NCBI GenBank assembly: GCA_963832245.1
Contig: CAWHTG010000004.1
Span: forward strand, 124,001 to 188,000
From: JABDBE01 sp963832245
Lineage (GTDB): Bacteria; Acidobacteriota; Terriglobia; Terriglobales; Acidobacteriaceae
Direction: 5' to 3'
Length of the DNA stretch: 64,000 bases
Within the stretch, counting starts at the first letter, position 1. Every line of letters starts with the position of its first letter. Shown here piece by piece: positions 1-8,918 of this stretch. The translations under genes and the position numbers were made by a program. The notes below the pieces were generated by a model. The model did not search any database, was not told where the DNA came from, and saw only the letters and a list, made by a program, of their open reading frames with translations.

Positions 1-1056
1 CGCCACCTGGCCCACAGCCGCGCCGTCGCATCAACAACACACACCAGTCTGCATCGTCGACATCGCTACTACGAGCGCTTCTACACCAGCTCCTTCGCCC
101 AGGATATTACCGAAGGGGACGTCACCGCGGGAGAAGATCTAACGGTCCGCGACGCAGCCATCGACGCCTTGGGTGGCATGAACGGCACAGTCGTGGCGAT
201 CGAGCCCACCAGTGGCCGGATTCTTGCCATGGTCAATCAAAAGCTCGCGCTTTCGAGTGGCGCGCAACCCTGCTCCACCATCAAACTTTCCGTCGCACTT
301 GCCGCACTCAACGAAGGGATTATCACCAAGGAAACCGAGGTTCGTCTGGGCGGCCGCTACCACATGAATTTGACCATGGCGCTGGCGCATTCGAACAATG
401 CATATTTCGAAGCGCTCGGCCGGGAACTAGGCTTTGAGAAAGTAAGTTATTACGCCCATCAATACGGACTTGGCGAATTAGCTGGTTACGGCATCCCCGG
501 CGAGCAGTTGGGAATTTATCCTAATGAAGAAATCCCCTCCAAACTCGGCGGCGTTGGCAAGATGTGTTCGTTCGGCGAAGGGGTTTCGGTAACCCCGTTG
601 CAACTCGGCGCTCTGGTCTCCGCCATCGCCAACGGCGGAACGCTGTATTATCTGCAGCATCCCACGGTCCCGGAGGAAATCGCGAATTTCCAACCGATCG
701 TAAAACGCCGCCTTGACATAGCCCCTCTGATCCCGGAAATTTCTGACGGCATGGAAGGCGCGGTGCAATTTGGCACTGCGCGCAGCCTGCGGGTCAACTT
801 CAAAGAGGAAGAAGTTCTGGGCAAAACTGGAACCTGCTCTCACGCCGGCACGCGTTTCGGATGGTTTGCCTCCTACGCCAAAACCGACGTTGGTCACATC
901 GTTGTAGTCGTCTTCCTCGAAGGCGGCCGCCCAACCTTCGGGCCCAAAGCCGCGGAAATTGCCGGACGCATGTACCGCGATCTCTACGATCACAACTTCT
1001 TTGTAGCAAAACCAGCGGACACCGCGACTATAAATCTGCTCGGAACCCCGCGATAA
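1..1056 (+). CDS. Penicillin-binding protein, transpeptidase domain (5' truncated)
   Basis: The reading frame is open from base 1, so the true start lies upstream of the window. The translation carries the three active-site motifs of the penicillin-binding transpeptidase fold in order and at sensible spacing: S-T-I-K (codons 274-285, nucleophile Ser), S-N-N (391-399) and K-T-G-T (from 823). Such enzymes cross-link peptidoglycan stem peptides in the periplasm. The N-terminal anchor and any pedestal or glycosyltransferase domain are not visible, so class (PBP2/FtsI-like versus other) cannot be settled. The gene ends with TAA at 1054-1056, 22 nt before the convergent DUF3494 gene. Confidence 0.9.
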   Translation, partial: RHLAHSRAVASTTHTSLHRRHRYYERFYTSSFAQDITEGDVTAGEDLTVRDAAIDALGGMNGTVVAIEPTSGRILAMVNQKLALSSGAQPCSTIKLSVALAALNEGIITKETEVRLGGRYHMNLTMALAHSNNAYFEALGRELGFEKVSYYAHQYGLGELAGYGIPGEQLGIYPNEEIPSKLGGVGKMCSFGEGVSVTPLQLGALVSAIANGGTLYYLQHPTVPEEIANFQPIVKRRLDIAPLIPEISDGMEGAVQFGTARSLRVNFKEEEVLGKTGTCSHAGTRFGWFASYAKTDVGHIVVVVFLEGGRPTFGPKAAEIAGRMYRDLYDHNFFVAKPADTATINLLGTPR

Positions 1057-1078
1057 ATCGCCTCGCAGAACAATTACT

Positions 1079-1849
1079 TCAGTTCTGAGATACCATCCCG
1101 CTACCGTCCGGCAAGCCAACGGTATCACAGGGCGGACCGTCAACCGTCTCCCGCGCGGACATCGTGATCGCGCCATGTCTGGCTAGACCCTTACCGCGAA
1201 AGGTCCCGCCGTCTAGCGTGATGCTGGTAAGCGCCAATATCTTTCCGACGAAAATGCTGCCGGTCCCAATCGTCGCTGAAGAACCGATCTGCCAGTACAC
1301 ATTGCACCCTCTTAAACCTTTTTCCCAGGGCGGCGCCTTTTGCCCTAAGACCATTACCACTTTGGAATTCGTGGCTGTCGTCAGAGTACTGCCGATCTGA
1401 AAAACCCACTGCGAATCGGGATTCCCGTGAGCGTCGAGCGTCAGCGTGCCGGTCAGTCCGGCGGAAGACGAAAAGCAGTAGACTCCAGGTCCGAGTCTCA
1501 TTCCGCCCAGATCCTTGCCGGTAAGGTCGGTGCCACAGTGTGCGCCCGCCGCTTGATCGTAGGCCACGGTCAGATTCTTCTGTGCCAAGGCCGTCGCTGG
1601 GTTCGACTTAAGGTACAAGTGACCTTTCACTTGAGATTGCGTGAGTCCCGTTATGCTTGGCGTCGGAGAACTGCCGACAGCACCAATTATGTACGTTTGA
1701 GCGCTAACGTTGGTGATGCCGGAGCCGCCCAGCAAGGCAAAGTTGTCGGCCGTCCCCAGATTGATTTTCACGGCGGCAGAATCCGTTTGGGCATGAGCGC
1801 TGATCGCCAACGACGACAGTACCAGCAAAGAAATCGTAAGCAGTTTCAT
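1079..1849 (-). CDS. DUF3494 / ice-binding-like secreted protein
   Basis: A 256-residue protein with a clear signal peptide (MKLLTISLLVLSSLAISAHA) followed by the DUF3494 fold, recognised from the NLGTADNFALLGGSGITN opening, the GHLYLKSNP and AYDQAAG segments, and the late GSIFVGKILALTSITLDGG segment. DUF3494 proteins are beta-solenoids; some bind ice, but many in non-cold organisms are thought to act in adhesion or surface functions, so ice binding is not claimed. The frame extends 14 codons further upstream, but the ATG at 1849 is preceded by GAAGGGAA at correct spacing and begins the signal peptide. Two C-terminal cysteines may form a disulfide. Confidence 0.85.
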   Translation of the reverse strand: MKLLTISLLVLSSLAISAHAQTDSAAVKINLGTADNFALLGGSGITNVSAQTYIIGAVGSSPTPSITGLTQSQVKGHLYLKSNPATALAQKNLTVAYDQAAGAHCGTDLTGKDLGGMRLGPGVYCFSSSAGLTGTLTLDAHGNPDSQWVFQIGSTLTTATNSKVVMVLGQKAPPWEKGLRGCNVYWQIGSSATIGTGSIFVGKILALTSITLDGGTFRGKGLARHGAITMSARETVDGPPCDTVGLPDGSGMVSQN

Positions 1850-2055
1850 CGTGTTCCCTTCTTGGTTTCCATTTCTGCACTGTGACTTCACTTGGCACTG
1901 TATGCAAGCACATGGTTCCCCGTCTGTACCGGATTGATCACATTTGCGCTACTCCGCAATTTCCTTGTGGTGAGCCGACTGCCTCGCTCAAGCTATTCGC
2001 ATGAAACCCCAGAGCGCAGCGGCCGATAGATGTGGCAAACGCCGTGCAGTGCGGC

Positions 2056-2358
2056 TTAATGGTTCATCTCTTTGCTTTTTTGGCTATGAGGGTGTTCAGC
2101 GCAAATATGGGAGGTAAACTCGTTGTCGCGCTGCAGCTCGAAATTTCGCATCATCTCATCAAAGGAATTGCCCTCGGGAGCGCCTGAAGGCTTGAAGACC
2201 CAGGCGCACGCGGAGCAACCGAAACCCCCGGAACTGCTTTTTTCGATCCAGATGAGCTTGCGTCTCGCCGCCATTATAGGCGGAAGACAAAATCGCGGGT
2301 GCGGATGTTTCCTATCATTTTTTTCCCCTATCTCCTTATGGTCTGCAGAATCATTCAT
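2056..2358 (-). CDS. Small conserved hypothetical protein
   Basis: About 100 residues (or 72 if the internal ATG at 2274 is used). The core KLIWIEKSSSGGFGCSACAW, followed by a FDEMMRNFELQRDNEF helix and HICAEHPH tail, matches a small protein type I remember from acidobacterial genomes with no assigned function. Two CxxC-like cysteines plus a later Cys/His pair could bind a metal; this is inference. GGAGGG lies 12 nt upstream of the first ATG, so I keep that start, with low certainty. It is a lone gene. Confidence 0.6.
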   Translation of the reverse strand: MNDSADHKEIGEKNDRKHPHPRFCLPPIMAARRKLIWIEKSSSGGFGCSACAWVFKPSGAPEGNSFDEMMRNFELQRDNEFTSHICAEHPHSQKSKEMNH

Positions 2359-2710
2359 GCACGCAGGTGGCCCTCCGCATGAAATCCGCGCAACAGGCTG
2401 CTTCGATAGGCCCCGGGCAGAATCCGCCGCTCGGGTAGTGTGGTTCTACCGTGTACCTTTGGGGAGAAGCGAGCATATACGGCAGACGAATCGGGTCGGT
2501 TTGCGTGCGCTTTTCCCTCCTGGCCGTGAGGAAAAGGCTGAGCTATGTAGAGTTCGGCCCGAAACGTGCGCGTTTTAGAGACACAGCGTTAAACAGTCGT
2601 GAGGATCCGAACTCCGTCCTGTTGAAACGGTCGAATGATATGTCTCCAAAAATGAGAAGAGCGTTCGAAATTCCGCAGCGGCCATCTCTAGCGCTAGCTC
2701 GAGTCCGGCT
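2359..2710. other. Intergenic, no recognisable feature
   Basis: Short open frames occur here, but none has a ribosome-binding site together with protein-like composition. I see no hairpin terminator or repeat. Confidence 0.5.
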
Positions 2711-2887
2711 CTAATCCGGCGTCATCCCAAGGTATTCTTCGTGTCCCTCGAACACCTCGTGCAGCGCCTTGGTGATCCGTTCTTTCACGTTGGGTGCGGC
2801 GCTTGCGTTCGCGCTCTCCTCGCTGACGTCCGCCGTTTTCTTCGTAACAGCCTTCAATTCAGGTGTGGGTATTGCATTCGCAGCCAT
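2711..2887 (-). CDS. 58-residue hypothetical protein
   Basis: ATG at 2887 is preceded by AGAAGGGAGGCTGATT, a strong Shine-Dalgarno at 7 nt spacing. The protein starts MAANAIPTPELKAVTKK, has a low-complexity Ala/Ser/Asn linker, and ends in an acidic helix HEVFEGHEEYLGMTPD before TAG at 2711-2713. It is cytoplasmic, with no membrane segment. I believe very similar C-termini occur in small acidobacterial proteins of unknown function. It is easily missed because of its size. Confidence 0.7.
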   Translation of the reverse strand: MAANAIPTPELKAVTKKTADVSEESANASAAPNVKERITKALHEVFEGHEEYLGMTPD

Positions 2888-3169
2888 AATCAGCCTCCCT
2901 TCTAAGTTCTGCTTCGACTACTGAATGCGTAAAATCAGGGCGAACTGGCCCATAGTCGAGCGAATTAATTTTCGGAGCTATGACGACCTAGTACTTGTCT
3001 TCCCTGACCGCAGTCGAAGCCATGATTGGTACTCCTCGTTTGGGATGGTGATGTTGCGAACCATTCCGTTTCAGACATCGACAAGAATCATCGAGAGAGG
3101 TCGCAAAATCGTGGCGGTCCCTCGAAAAGATACTCGGGACCGCCTGGAAGGACGGCGCGGGTAAGAACA

Positions 3170-3649
3170 CTAGCGTCTGCAAAACCGCCTTTTTCCGATG
3201 CTGCCGGTGGCCAAGATTCCCTGGTTTCCACCCGCACTGATCACCACCGTGTCGATTTCTTCACCATTCGCCACGACCACGAAGTTCGTAACCACCGGCG
3301 GCCGGCCATCTGTGAAGTCAATGGTGAAGGTGCCGGTGCAATTGGAGTTCACGGAGTACGTTCCGGTTGCGGGAGTGTGGGTAAAATCGGCCACCACATC
3401 GCCATCGATGGTTACGGTGTCAATCTGACTGAGCTTGCCCTTGCCATCAAATTGGGTCATGGCAACGCCCACCATTGGTCCAGTGGGTCCCGCTCCCGCC
3501 AATTTAGTACCCTGAACCGTGAATCCATAGTTCCCGGCGATGAGTTTGTCATTGCAGGCTGCGGAATTACGCTGCGCGTATCCTGACCCCAAAGCCACGA
3601 GCATCAGCAAAACTAGCGCGGCTGCATTTGTTACCAGATGTTTCTTCAT
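3170..3649 (-). CDS. Secreted hypothetical protein
   Basis: A 159-residue protein starting MKKHLVTNAAALVLLMLVAL, a signal peptide ending near SGYAQ. The mature part has a repeated beta-rich pattern: NYGFTVQGTK, FDGKGKLSQIDTVTIDGD and TGTYSVNSNCTGTFTIDFTD. This G-x-Y / D-G-x-G pattern is common in exported acidobacterial proteins without known function. The ATG at 3649 is chosen because AGGAGAG sits 6 nt upstream; the frame runs 38 codons further but without signal-like sequence. It is divergent from the winged-helix regulator that starts about 230 bp away, so the space between likely holds both promoters. Confidence 0.75.
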   Translation of the reverse strand: MKKHLVTNAAALVLLMLVALGSGYAQRNSAACNDKLIAGNYGFTVQGTKLAGAGPTGPMVGVAMTQFDGKGKLSQIDTVTIDGDVVADFTHTPATGTYSVNSNCTGTFTIDFTDGRPPVVTNFVVVANGEEIDTVVISAGGNQGILATGSIGKRRFCRR

Positions 3650-3877
3650 AAATCTCTCCTCGATCTTCGATTTGATTTTGGTACTCTTCCTCAGCCGTCC
3701 GCTTTGGTGCGAAAAACTGCCGAAAGTGTGGGTTGTATTAGCCTGTAACCCGAACCAGGTCAATTGACCGGACGTAAATCATTCCTGACTTCCTAAGAGA
3801 AAGTCCCTGAAGGACTTATTAAGTTTCCTGAACTGGATTCTTGGGGTAAAATCATGTTCCGCTTTGGAGTAGAGGTT

Positions 3878-5812
3878 ATGGAAGCGCCCACCAGTTTCGG
3901 CCGCCGTGTTCGCGCCGGACTTTTCGAAGTCGATCTGGGCGCTGGCGAAGTACACAAAAGCGGGCGCAAAGTCCCACTGCAAGAGCAGCCTTTTCGGGTT
4001 CTAGCCATTCTGCTGGAGCGTCCCGGAGAAATAGTTACGCGCGAAGAATTGCAGGCCAGAGTCTGGCCGGCCGACACCTTCGTCAGTTTCGATGAGGGCA
4101 TCAATACCGCCATCCGGAAACTGCGCGTTGCCTTCGGTGACGCGGCCGACAACCCCCGATTCATCGAGACCATTCCGCGGCGGGGGTACCGCTTCGTCGC
4201 GCCCGTCCATAACACGGTGGCTGAACCCGCTGATCCCTCGGAGAGCGTTACGGTTTCGGACGCCACCGTCGAGCGTCCGCACATCCTACCCATGAGCATC
4301 CCCTGGTTGGTCATCGCATTGTCGGCAACTGCCCTGCTCATCGCCCTTGTGAGCGTCATCTATTATCTGAAGCGCTCGCATCCGTCCGCAAACTCCTCCA
4401 TCCAGAAGCGAGTGATGCTGGCGGTTCTGCCTTTCCAGAATATGAGCAACGATCCGGGGCAAGAGTATTTCAGCGATGGCCTGACGGAAGAAACGATTAC
4501 CGACCTTGGCCAAGTGAGCCCTGAGCACTTGGGCGTCATCGCCCGCACCTCCGCGATGGCCTATAAGCACACCAACAAGACTGTCAGCCAGATCGGGCAA
4601 GAACTGGGTGTGGCTTACATCCTGGAAGGAAGTGTGCGGCGTGAAGGTGGAGAAGCTCGGGTCAGCGCGCAGTTAATCCGGGTCAGCGACCAGACCCATC
4701 TTTGGGCACAGAATTATGAGCGTGAGCTGCATGACCTCCTGCAGATGGAGAACGAACTGGGAAAAGCAATTGCGCGACAGGTGCAGATTAATCTGACGCC
4801 GCAGCAGGAAATCGATTTGTCCAAAATACGTACCGTAAACCCCGCTGCGTACGATCTCTACTTGAAGGGCCGCTTCTACTGGAACCAGAGAAATCCCGCC
4901 GCTATAAAAGAGAGCATCGGATATCTTCAGCGGGCGACCGTACAAGATCCAAATTTCGCGCTGGCTTATGTCGGCCTCGCCGATGCCTACAATATGAGCA
5001 ACATTGTGGGTGCCTACTCGGCTAAGGAAAGTCTTCCACAAGCTAGAGAGGCAGCGACCAAGGCCTTGGCGCTCGATCCTTCTCTGGCGGAAGCGCACGC
5101 TGCCCTGGGTATGGTGAAGTCGCACTACGACTTCGACCTTGCCGGAGCACAACGAGAATTTCTGAAAGCCATCGAACTGAACCCGAACTCTGCCTACGCC
5201 CACTTGTTTTATTCGAATTGCTACCTCTCTCCCATGGGCCGAATGTCGGAGGCCATTGCCGAGAACAAGAGAGCGCTGGAACTGGACCCTTTGTCCTTGC
5301 CCATAAACAACTTCATGGGCATGACCTATATGTTTGCTGGAAATTACGAAAAGGCCTATCAACAATTCCAGCACACCATCGCAATGGATCCCACTTTTCC
5401 CCTCGCCCATCAGTACTTTTCCTGGCTTCTGGTGACGATGGGAAGATACGAGGAGTCAATCCAGGAGAACCAGAAGAGCGAGTTGCTGAGTGGTTCCAGC
5501 CCAGAGGATGCGGCAACGGAGGCGGCCACGATGCGGCAGGCCCTCAAGACCGGAGGAGAAAAAGGGTTCTGGCAAAAGAATCTTGAGCGGACCCTGAAGC
5601 AACCTGGTGGCGAATCTGCCGACCCAGCCGGTATAGCCTCCGCCTACGCACTTGTCGGCGACAAGGACAATGCCTTCAAATGGCTCGACAAAGCGTACGA
5701 TGCCCGAGACGGCGAGGACATCATGCTGCTGAAGTGCGTTCCCCCTTTCAAGATCCTCCACGGAGATCCCAGATTTGCCGATCTGTTGCGGCGCCTGGGC
5801 CTGCCGGAATAG
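3878..5812 (+). CDS. CadC-like winged-helix regulator with TolB-like domain and TPR repeats
   Basis: A 644-residue one-component regulator. Residues about 5-105 form an OmpR/PhoB-type winged helix (LQEQPFRVLAILLERPGEIV, then the ETIPRRGYRFVAPV recognition region). A single membrane helix follows (IPWLVIALSATALLIALVSV), then a TolB-N/adenylate-cyclase-associated-like region (LAVLPFQNMSNDPGQEYFSD ... YILEGSVR) and several TPR units to the C-terminus. This layout is greatly expanded in Acidobacteriota. DNA binding is cytoplasmic; the periplasmic part presumably senses a signal or partner. The start at 3878 has GGAG at 8 nt; an in-frame ATG at 3854 is the alternative. Confidence 0.88.
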   Translation: MEAPTSFGRRVRAGLFEVDLGAGEVHKSGRKVPLQEQPFRVLAILLERPGEIVTREELQARVWPADTFVSFDEGINTAIRKLRVAFGDAADNPRFIETIPRRGYRFVAPVHNTVAEPADPSESVTVSDATVERPHILPMSIPWLVIALSATALLIALVSVIYYLKRSHPSANSSIQKRVMLAVLPFQNMSNDPGQEYFSDGLTEETITDLGQVSPEHLGVIARTSAMAYKHTNKTVSQIGQELGVAYILEGSVRREGGEARVSAQLIRVSDQTHLWAQNYERELHDLLQMENELGKAIARQVQINLTPQQEIDLSKIRTVNPAAYDLYLKGRFYWNQRNPAAIKESIGYLQRATVQDPNFALAYVGLADAYNMSNIVGAYSAKESLPQAREAATKALALDPSLAEAHAALGMVKSHYDFDLAGAQREFLKAIELNPNSAYAHLFYSNCYLSPMGRMSEAIAENKRALELDPLSLPINNFMGMTYMFAGNYEKAYQQFQHTIAMDPTFPLAHQYFSWLLVTMGRYEESIQENQKSELLSGSSPEDAATEAATMRQALKTGGEKGFWQKNLERTLKQPGGESADPAGIASAYALVGDKDNAFKWLDKAYDARDGEDIMLLKCVPPFKILHGDPRFADLLRRLGLPE

Positions 5813-6136
5813 CCGAAACTCTAGCCAGATACTACTGCGTTCGACGTGGCCGGAAAAACCAGTTCGCGGAACGGCTTGGTGTAACTTGCAAACGATTTCT
5901 AGTCTCCTTATCACCATATCCACTTCATGGCTTTTCCACCAGCGGGGCTTCTTTGGTTAGCAATGCACACATGAGCCTCGTTGAAAAGTTCGATATCGGC
6001 GAAACCCTGATCGGCAATGACAGGTGCGACTTTCCTCTCTTCTGACTACAAACATTCCGCATCGACTCTCAGGGTTTGACCTATTTGCAACCCGCGATTA
6101 CGAAGGTAGATTTATGGCGGGGCTTTGGAGGAATCG
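5813..6136. other. Intergenic, no recognisable feature
   Basis: About 320 bp between the regulator and the small two-gene operon. I see no hairpin, repeat or credible small gene. The promoter of the downstream pair presumably lies in the last 100 bp but no clear box stands out. Confidence 0.5.
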
Positions 6137-6346
6137 ATGGCGAGTATGTCTTTGGTGGACGCGCAGAATCTGCATAAGTATGAACTCGCATTGGATCAAC
6201 TTGGGGCCAGCAAGTCTTCCAAGAGACACCGTCCAATTGTGGAACGTGCGAAACGCGCGTTGACTCAACAGGAAGCCGTGACTGCCGCGGCAAACGCTCT
6301 GACCGCGCTCTGGCGCAAAGCCAGATCCAACGGAGGAAACCGATGA
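6137..6346 (+). CDS. 69-residue hypothetical protein (first of a two-gene operon)
   Basis: Starts at the ATG preceded by TTTGGAGGAATCG, a strong ribosome-binding site. The product (MASMSLVDAQNLHKYELALD...) is helical and basic, with a central KSSKRHRPIVERAKRAL stretch, suggesting a small cytoplasmic, possibly nucleic-acid-associated protein; no family is recognised. Its stop overlaps the next start (ATGA), so both are translationally coupled. Confidence 0.65.
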   Translation: MASMSLVDAQNLHKYELALDQLGASKSSKRHRPIVERAKRALTQQEAVTAAANALTALWRKARSNGGNR

Positions 6347-6558
6347 GTGCATCTTCGGACAGAATCCTGGAGCTTCTACAACAGATTTCGGCGCTGAAGG
6401 AACTCGACGACCAATATCGAGCAGGACCTAAGACCGCCCTCGCACAAGAGGAGTCCAAACAGCGACGCAGCCGGCGCCAGCAGATACGCAAGGAAATGAA
6501 AGAGCTTGCCTCTTCCGCGCGCAATAAAGATCGGAACCAGGAGACTGCGTCCGGATAA
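6343..6558 (+). CDS. 71-residue hypothetical coiled-coil protein
   Basis: Overlaps the preceding gene by 4 nt (ATGA) and has CGGAGGAAACCG just upstream of its ATG. The protein is almost entirely charged helix (ILELLQQISALKELDDQYRA ... QRRSRRQQIRKEMKELASSA), consistent with a short coiled coil. No function is recognised. Coupling suggests it works with the 69-residue neighbour, perhaps as a small heteromer; that is inference. Confidence 0.65.
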   Translation: MSASSDRILELLQQISALKELDDQYRAGPKTALAQEESKQRRSRRQQIRKEMKELASSARNKDRNQETASG

Positions 6559-6595
6559 TGAACGCGATTAACCCTTAGCCTCGGAGGGAATCCTA

Positions 6596-8203
6596 CTATT
6601 CGCGGTCCATAACTGCGTCGATCGCAACCTTGCCGCCTTTGTCCACGCTTATCACACGATGGGCAGTCTTGAACCCCGGCAGCGTCATGTCGATCACATA
6701 ATTCCCCGGATTCAAATAAAACTCCGCCGGCGCCGTTTTGTCGAGAATACGGGTGTTGACTGCGATCTCAGCACCTTTAGGCTGGGTTGTCACCTTCACC
6801 GTGCCCATTTCCCCCGGCGCGCTACCGCCGAAAATTCTCCTGAACTTGTTCACCATCTTGATTTCATCGGTGCGGCCCAGCACGTGCAGGCTGGGCGCCA
6901 AGCGGAATGTCTGTCCCAGCCGCAAGTTCGTGGCAACGGTTTCGTCCAGATATCCTGGCTTCTTAAACACAAAGGTATGACTGCCCGGTTGGTCGACGAC
7001 CATCTGCGTCGGAGTCGTTCGTCCGGTGTCCCTGCCATCCATCCACAGCGCGGCGGCGGGCGGATCGCTGTTCACCGATATGGTGGCAGTCAGTAATTGC
7101 GCCTCCATCGACGCCTTGCCATTGGATCCCGCTTTGGTCGTTCGGATCTCCGGCGCACGTTGTGGCTTGCTGGTACTGACCGTATTTCCACGGGTACCCG
7201 GAGCCGATTCGATGTTTGACTGATCCTGAACGGCCGTGAGAGCAGGCTCTTCTTCTGTCCTCGATTCGGGTGAGGTCTCGTTAGGAACTGTGGTGGCCGC
7301 TTCAGGGAGAGATCCACTTGCCATCGTATTTGAAGGTACTGTCGAAGACGAGTGCTTGAAACCAACCTGCCAGACAATCACGTCCGCGATCAAAAGAATG
7401 ACGGCAAGCGCTGTAACCAACGAAACCGTGAAAAGTCGCGGCTGCGTCTTTCTGATTTTCGCAGGTACCTCTTGATCGGCGTGATGTAATTCTGGAATAA
7501 ATGTTTTCTGCGGAGCGCTCTCAATCGCGCCATGGGTGGGATCAGCTGGCTCGAGACCGACCGCGACCGGTGGTTCGCTGCGCAACTCTTCGTTGAGGGG
7601 CGCTTGCTCATTCTGGCACTGACTATCTTCGGTCAGCGCACGGATTGCGGTCGTCGCAATCTCCGGCTCAATTAACTGAGGGGAAGAAATGGCCAGCTGC
7701 CCGTCTGAAGAAGCTTTCGCAGAATGCTCAACGGAGAGACCGGTGCCCGGTGCGGCTAAGTCCAAGTTTGAACTTTGTGAGGAAGGCGCCTCGGCTTTTA
7801 CCTCAGCGGTCTGGGTTGCGCTCTTCGCGGGCGAACTTCGCTGCCGTCGAAGAATGGCACTTCGCACGAGACGTAAGACTTTGCCGGCCTGTCCGGCAAG
7901 GACGGGTTTGGTGATTAAGAAGTCCGCCCCGAAGCGAAGTGCGTTAGCTCCGGTTTCTGGGTTGACGATCGCCACAGCGAATACTTCCTTGTTGATCGCG
8001 GAACCGCGCGCATTTCTGAGCAGCAACCTGCCTGTGGGTTCGTCCTCACAGTCAATGATCAGGAAGTCAAAGGATTCGGCCATGAGACTTCTCATCGCCG
8101 AATACACTTCCGTCTCTCGTTTGACAAGAATGTCCAGTCCCTCGACGAGAGGAGTCAACGCACGGGCAGACTTCTCGTCCGGACAAAACAGAAGAGATTG
8201 CAT
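6596..8203 (-). CDS. Receiver-like domain / transmembrane / PEGA-domain protein
   Basis: A 535-residue protein. The N-terminus (about 1-115) resembles a CheY-like receiver: LLFCPDEKSARALTPLVE, a strand FDFLIIDCED and a late LITKPV Thr/Lys-Pro motif. A long Ser/Ala/Pro/Glu-rich linker follows, one membrane helix (FTVSLVTALAVILLIADVIV), another linker, then two PEGA-type beta domains (ATISVNSDPPAAALWMDGRD and GTVKVTTQPKGAEIAVNTRI). PEGA domains are envelope-associated and of unclear function. A cytoplasmic receiver tied to external PEGA domains is an unusual arrangement. ATG 8203 begins the receiver fold; an in-frame GTG at 8233 is possible. Confidence 0.8.
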   Translation of the reverse strand: MQSLLFCPDEKSARALTPLVEGLDILVKRETEVYSAMRSLMAESFDFLIIDCEDEPTGRLLLRNARGSAINKEVFAVAIVNPETGANALRFGADFLITKPVLAGQAGKVLRLVRSAILRRQRSSPAKSATQTAEVKAEAPSSQSSNLDLAAPGTGLSVEHSAKASSDGQLAISSPQLIEPEIATTAIRALTEDSQCQNEQAPLNEELRSEPPVAVGLEPADPTHGAIESAPQKTFIPELHHADQEVPAKIRKTQPRLFTVSLVTALAVILLIADVIVWQVGFKHSSSTVPSNTMASGSLPEAATTVPNETSPESRTEEEPALTAVQDQSNIESAPGTRGNTVSTSKPQRAPEIRTTKAGSNGKASMEAQLLTATISVNSDPPAAALWMDGRDTGRTTPTQMVVDQPGSHTFVFKKPGYLDETVATNLRLGQTFRLAPSLHVLGRTDEIKMVNKFRRIFGGSAPGEMGTVKVTTQPKGAEIAVNTRILDKTAPAEFYLNPGNYVIDMTLPGFKTAHRVISVDKGGKVAIDAVMDRE

Positions 8204-8366
8204 GGTGGCCCAGAATCTATGGTAGAAATCCACGTGTGATGGGACAAGTTACAGAAGTAATTAGGAAAAGAGGAGACGCTCCTTTTGCGAAAAGCGGGTG
8301 CCCTGCCCTTCTCGCGTGCTGTGCGAGAGGGCGGGGCCTTTAGAGGACGCGCTCCATTTTTCCACT

Positions 8367-8422
8367 GTCATCCTGAGGCAGCGCAGGCCTTCGCAAAGCG
8401 AAGGCCTGCCAACGAAGGATCT
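8367..8422 (+). repeat. GTCATCCTGAG palindromic repeat element
   Basis: Begins GTCATCCTGAG and ends GAAGGATCT. In between is a perfect 12-bp stem with a 3-nt loop: GCAGGCCTTCGC (8383-8394), AAA, GCGAAGGCCTGC (8398-8409). The same flanks surround different stems at 20130-20186 and, inverted, at 20296-20350. It behaves like a REP-type dispersed element. Confidence 0.75.
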
Positions 8423-8729
8423 CTGCACTTCCACCTGGGACACCGGCGCGGCAATATGCTACCGACGAAGGCTGCAGTCGAGATTGAATCTCGCTAGATA
8501 GCGCGTCGTCCTGGGCAGCTTGGCATTCCCCACAGGACCACCGCGATGTCAGCTAACAGCCCCGCCCCTCGCAAAGATCGCGAGAAGGACAGGGCAGCCG
8601 CTTTCTCGTGTGTGGTTAATCAAGAGCCAGCCACCCCCGTGCCGGGACTTGAATCCCTTAAGCTGCCAACCGCTTTTGCGGTGCCGACAAGGTTCTGTTA
8701 GGGGGCTGGTGTCACTTTTGGCAGGATTC

Positions 8730-8744
8730 TTGACGAAACCGGGC
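8730..8744 (+). repeat. Direct repeat copy 1 (TTGACGAAACCGGGC)
   Basis: An exact 15-nt match to 9365-9379. The similarity extends upstream in degenerate form (GTGTCA...AGGAT before both copies). The two copies bracket the frameshifted lipoprotein gene. Confidence 0.6.
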
Positions 8745-8918
8745 TGCAGGCGCTTGCGAGCAACTTGAACCACGGTCAATGAGTGCAATGGCGATGTTGC
8801 GACACTTGTCGAGGAAAAGGTGACCCTGAGCGTGACGGACATTGCAGAGGGGAGTGACTCATCGCCGGCGAAAAATGTGCAGCTAATGTGAAGCGTCGGT
8901 CGTCTCACTGGAAAGGTC

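Larger units (their letters stand above)
8204..8918. other. Long intergenic region filled with palindromes
   Basis: There is no convincing gene. It holds a GC-rich hairpin at about 8301-8338 (CCCTGCCC...GGGCGGGG), the GTCATCCTGAG element at 8367-8422, and a structured stretch at about 8625-8710 whose ends (CCAGCC / GGCTGG) are complementary and which contains a T-arm-like hairpin. It ends with a 15-nt motif TTGACGAAACCGGGC at 8730-8744 that recurs at 9365-9379. Confidence 0.6.

Noticed and set aside
1079..1849. Antifreeze/ice-binding function for the DUF3494 protein
   Set aside because: The fold is shared by many non-ice-binding proteins and nothing else in the window suggests a cold habitat.
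2451..2714. Plus-strand frame in the 2.4-2.7 kb gap
   Set aside because: Basic, low-complexity translation with no ribosome-binding site; it runs just into the 3' end of the small gene on the other strand.
8625..8710. Possible tRNA gene on the minus strand (GGGATTCAAGTCCC resembles a T arm)
   Set aside because: The T stem would be only 4 bp with a 6-nt loop, the required G53-C61 pair is absent, and no acceptor, D or anticodon stems of normal length can be drawn.
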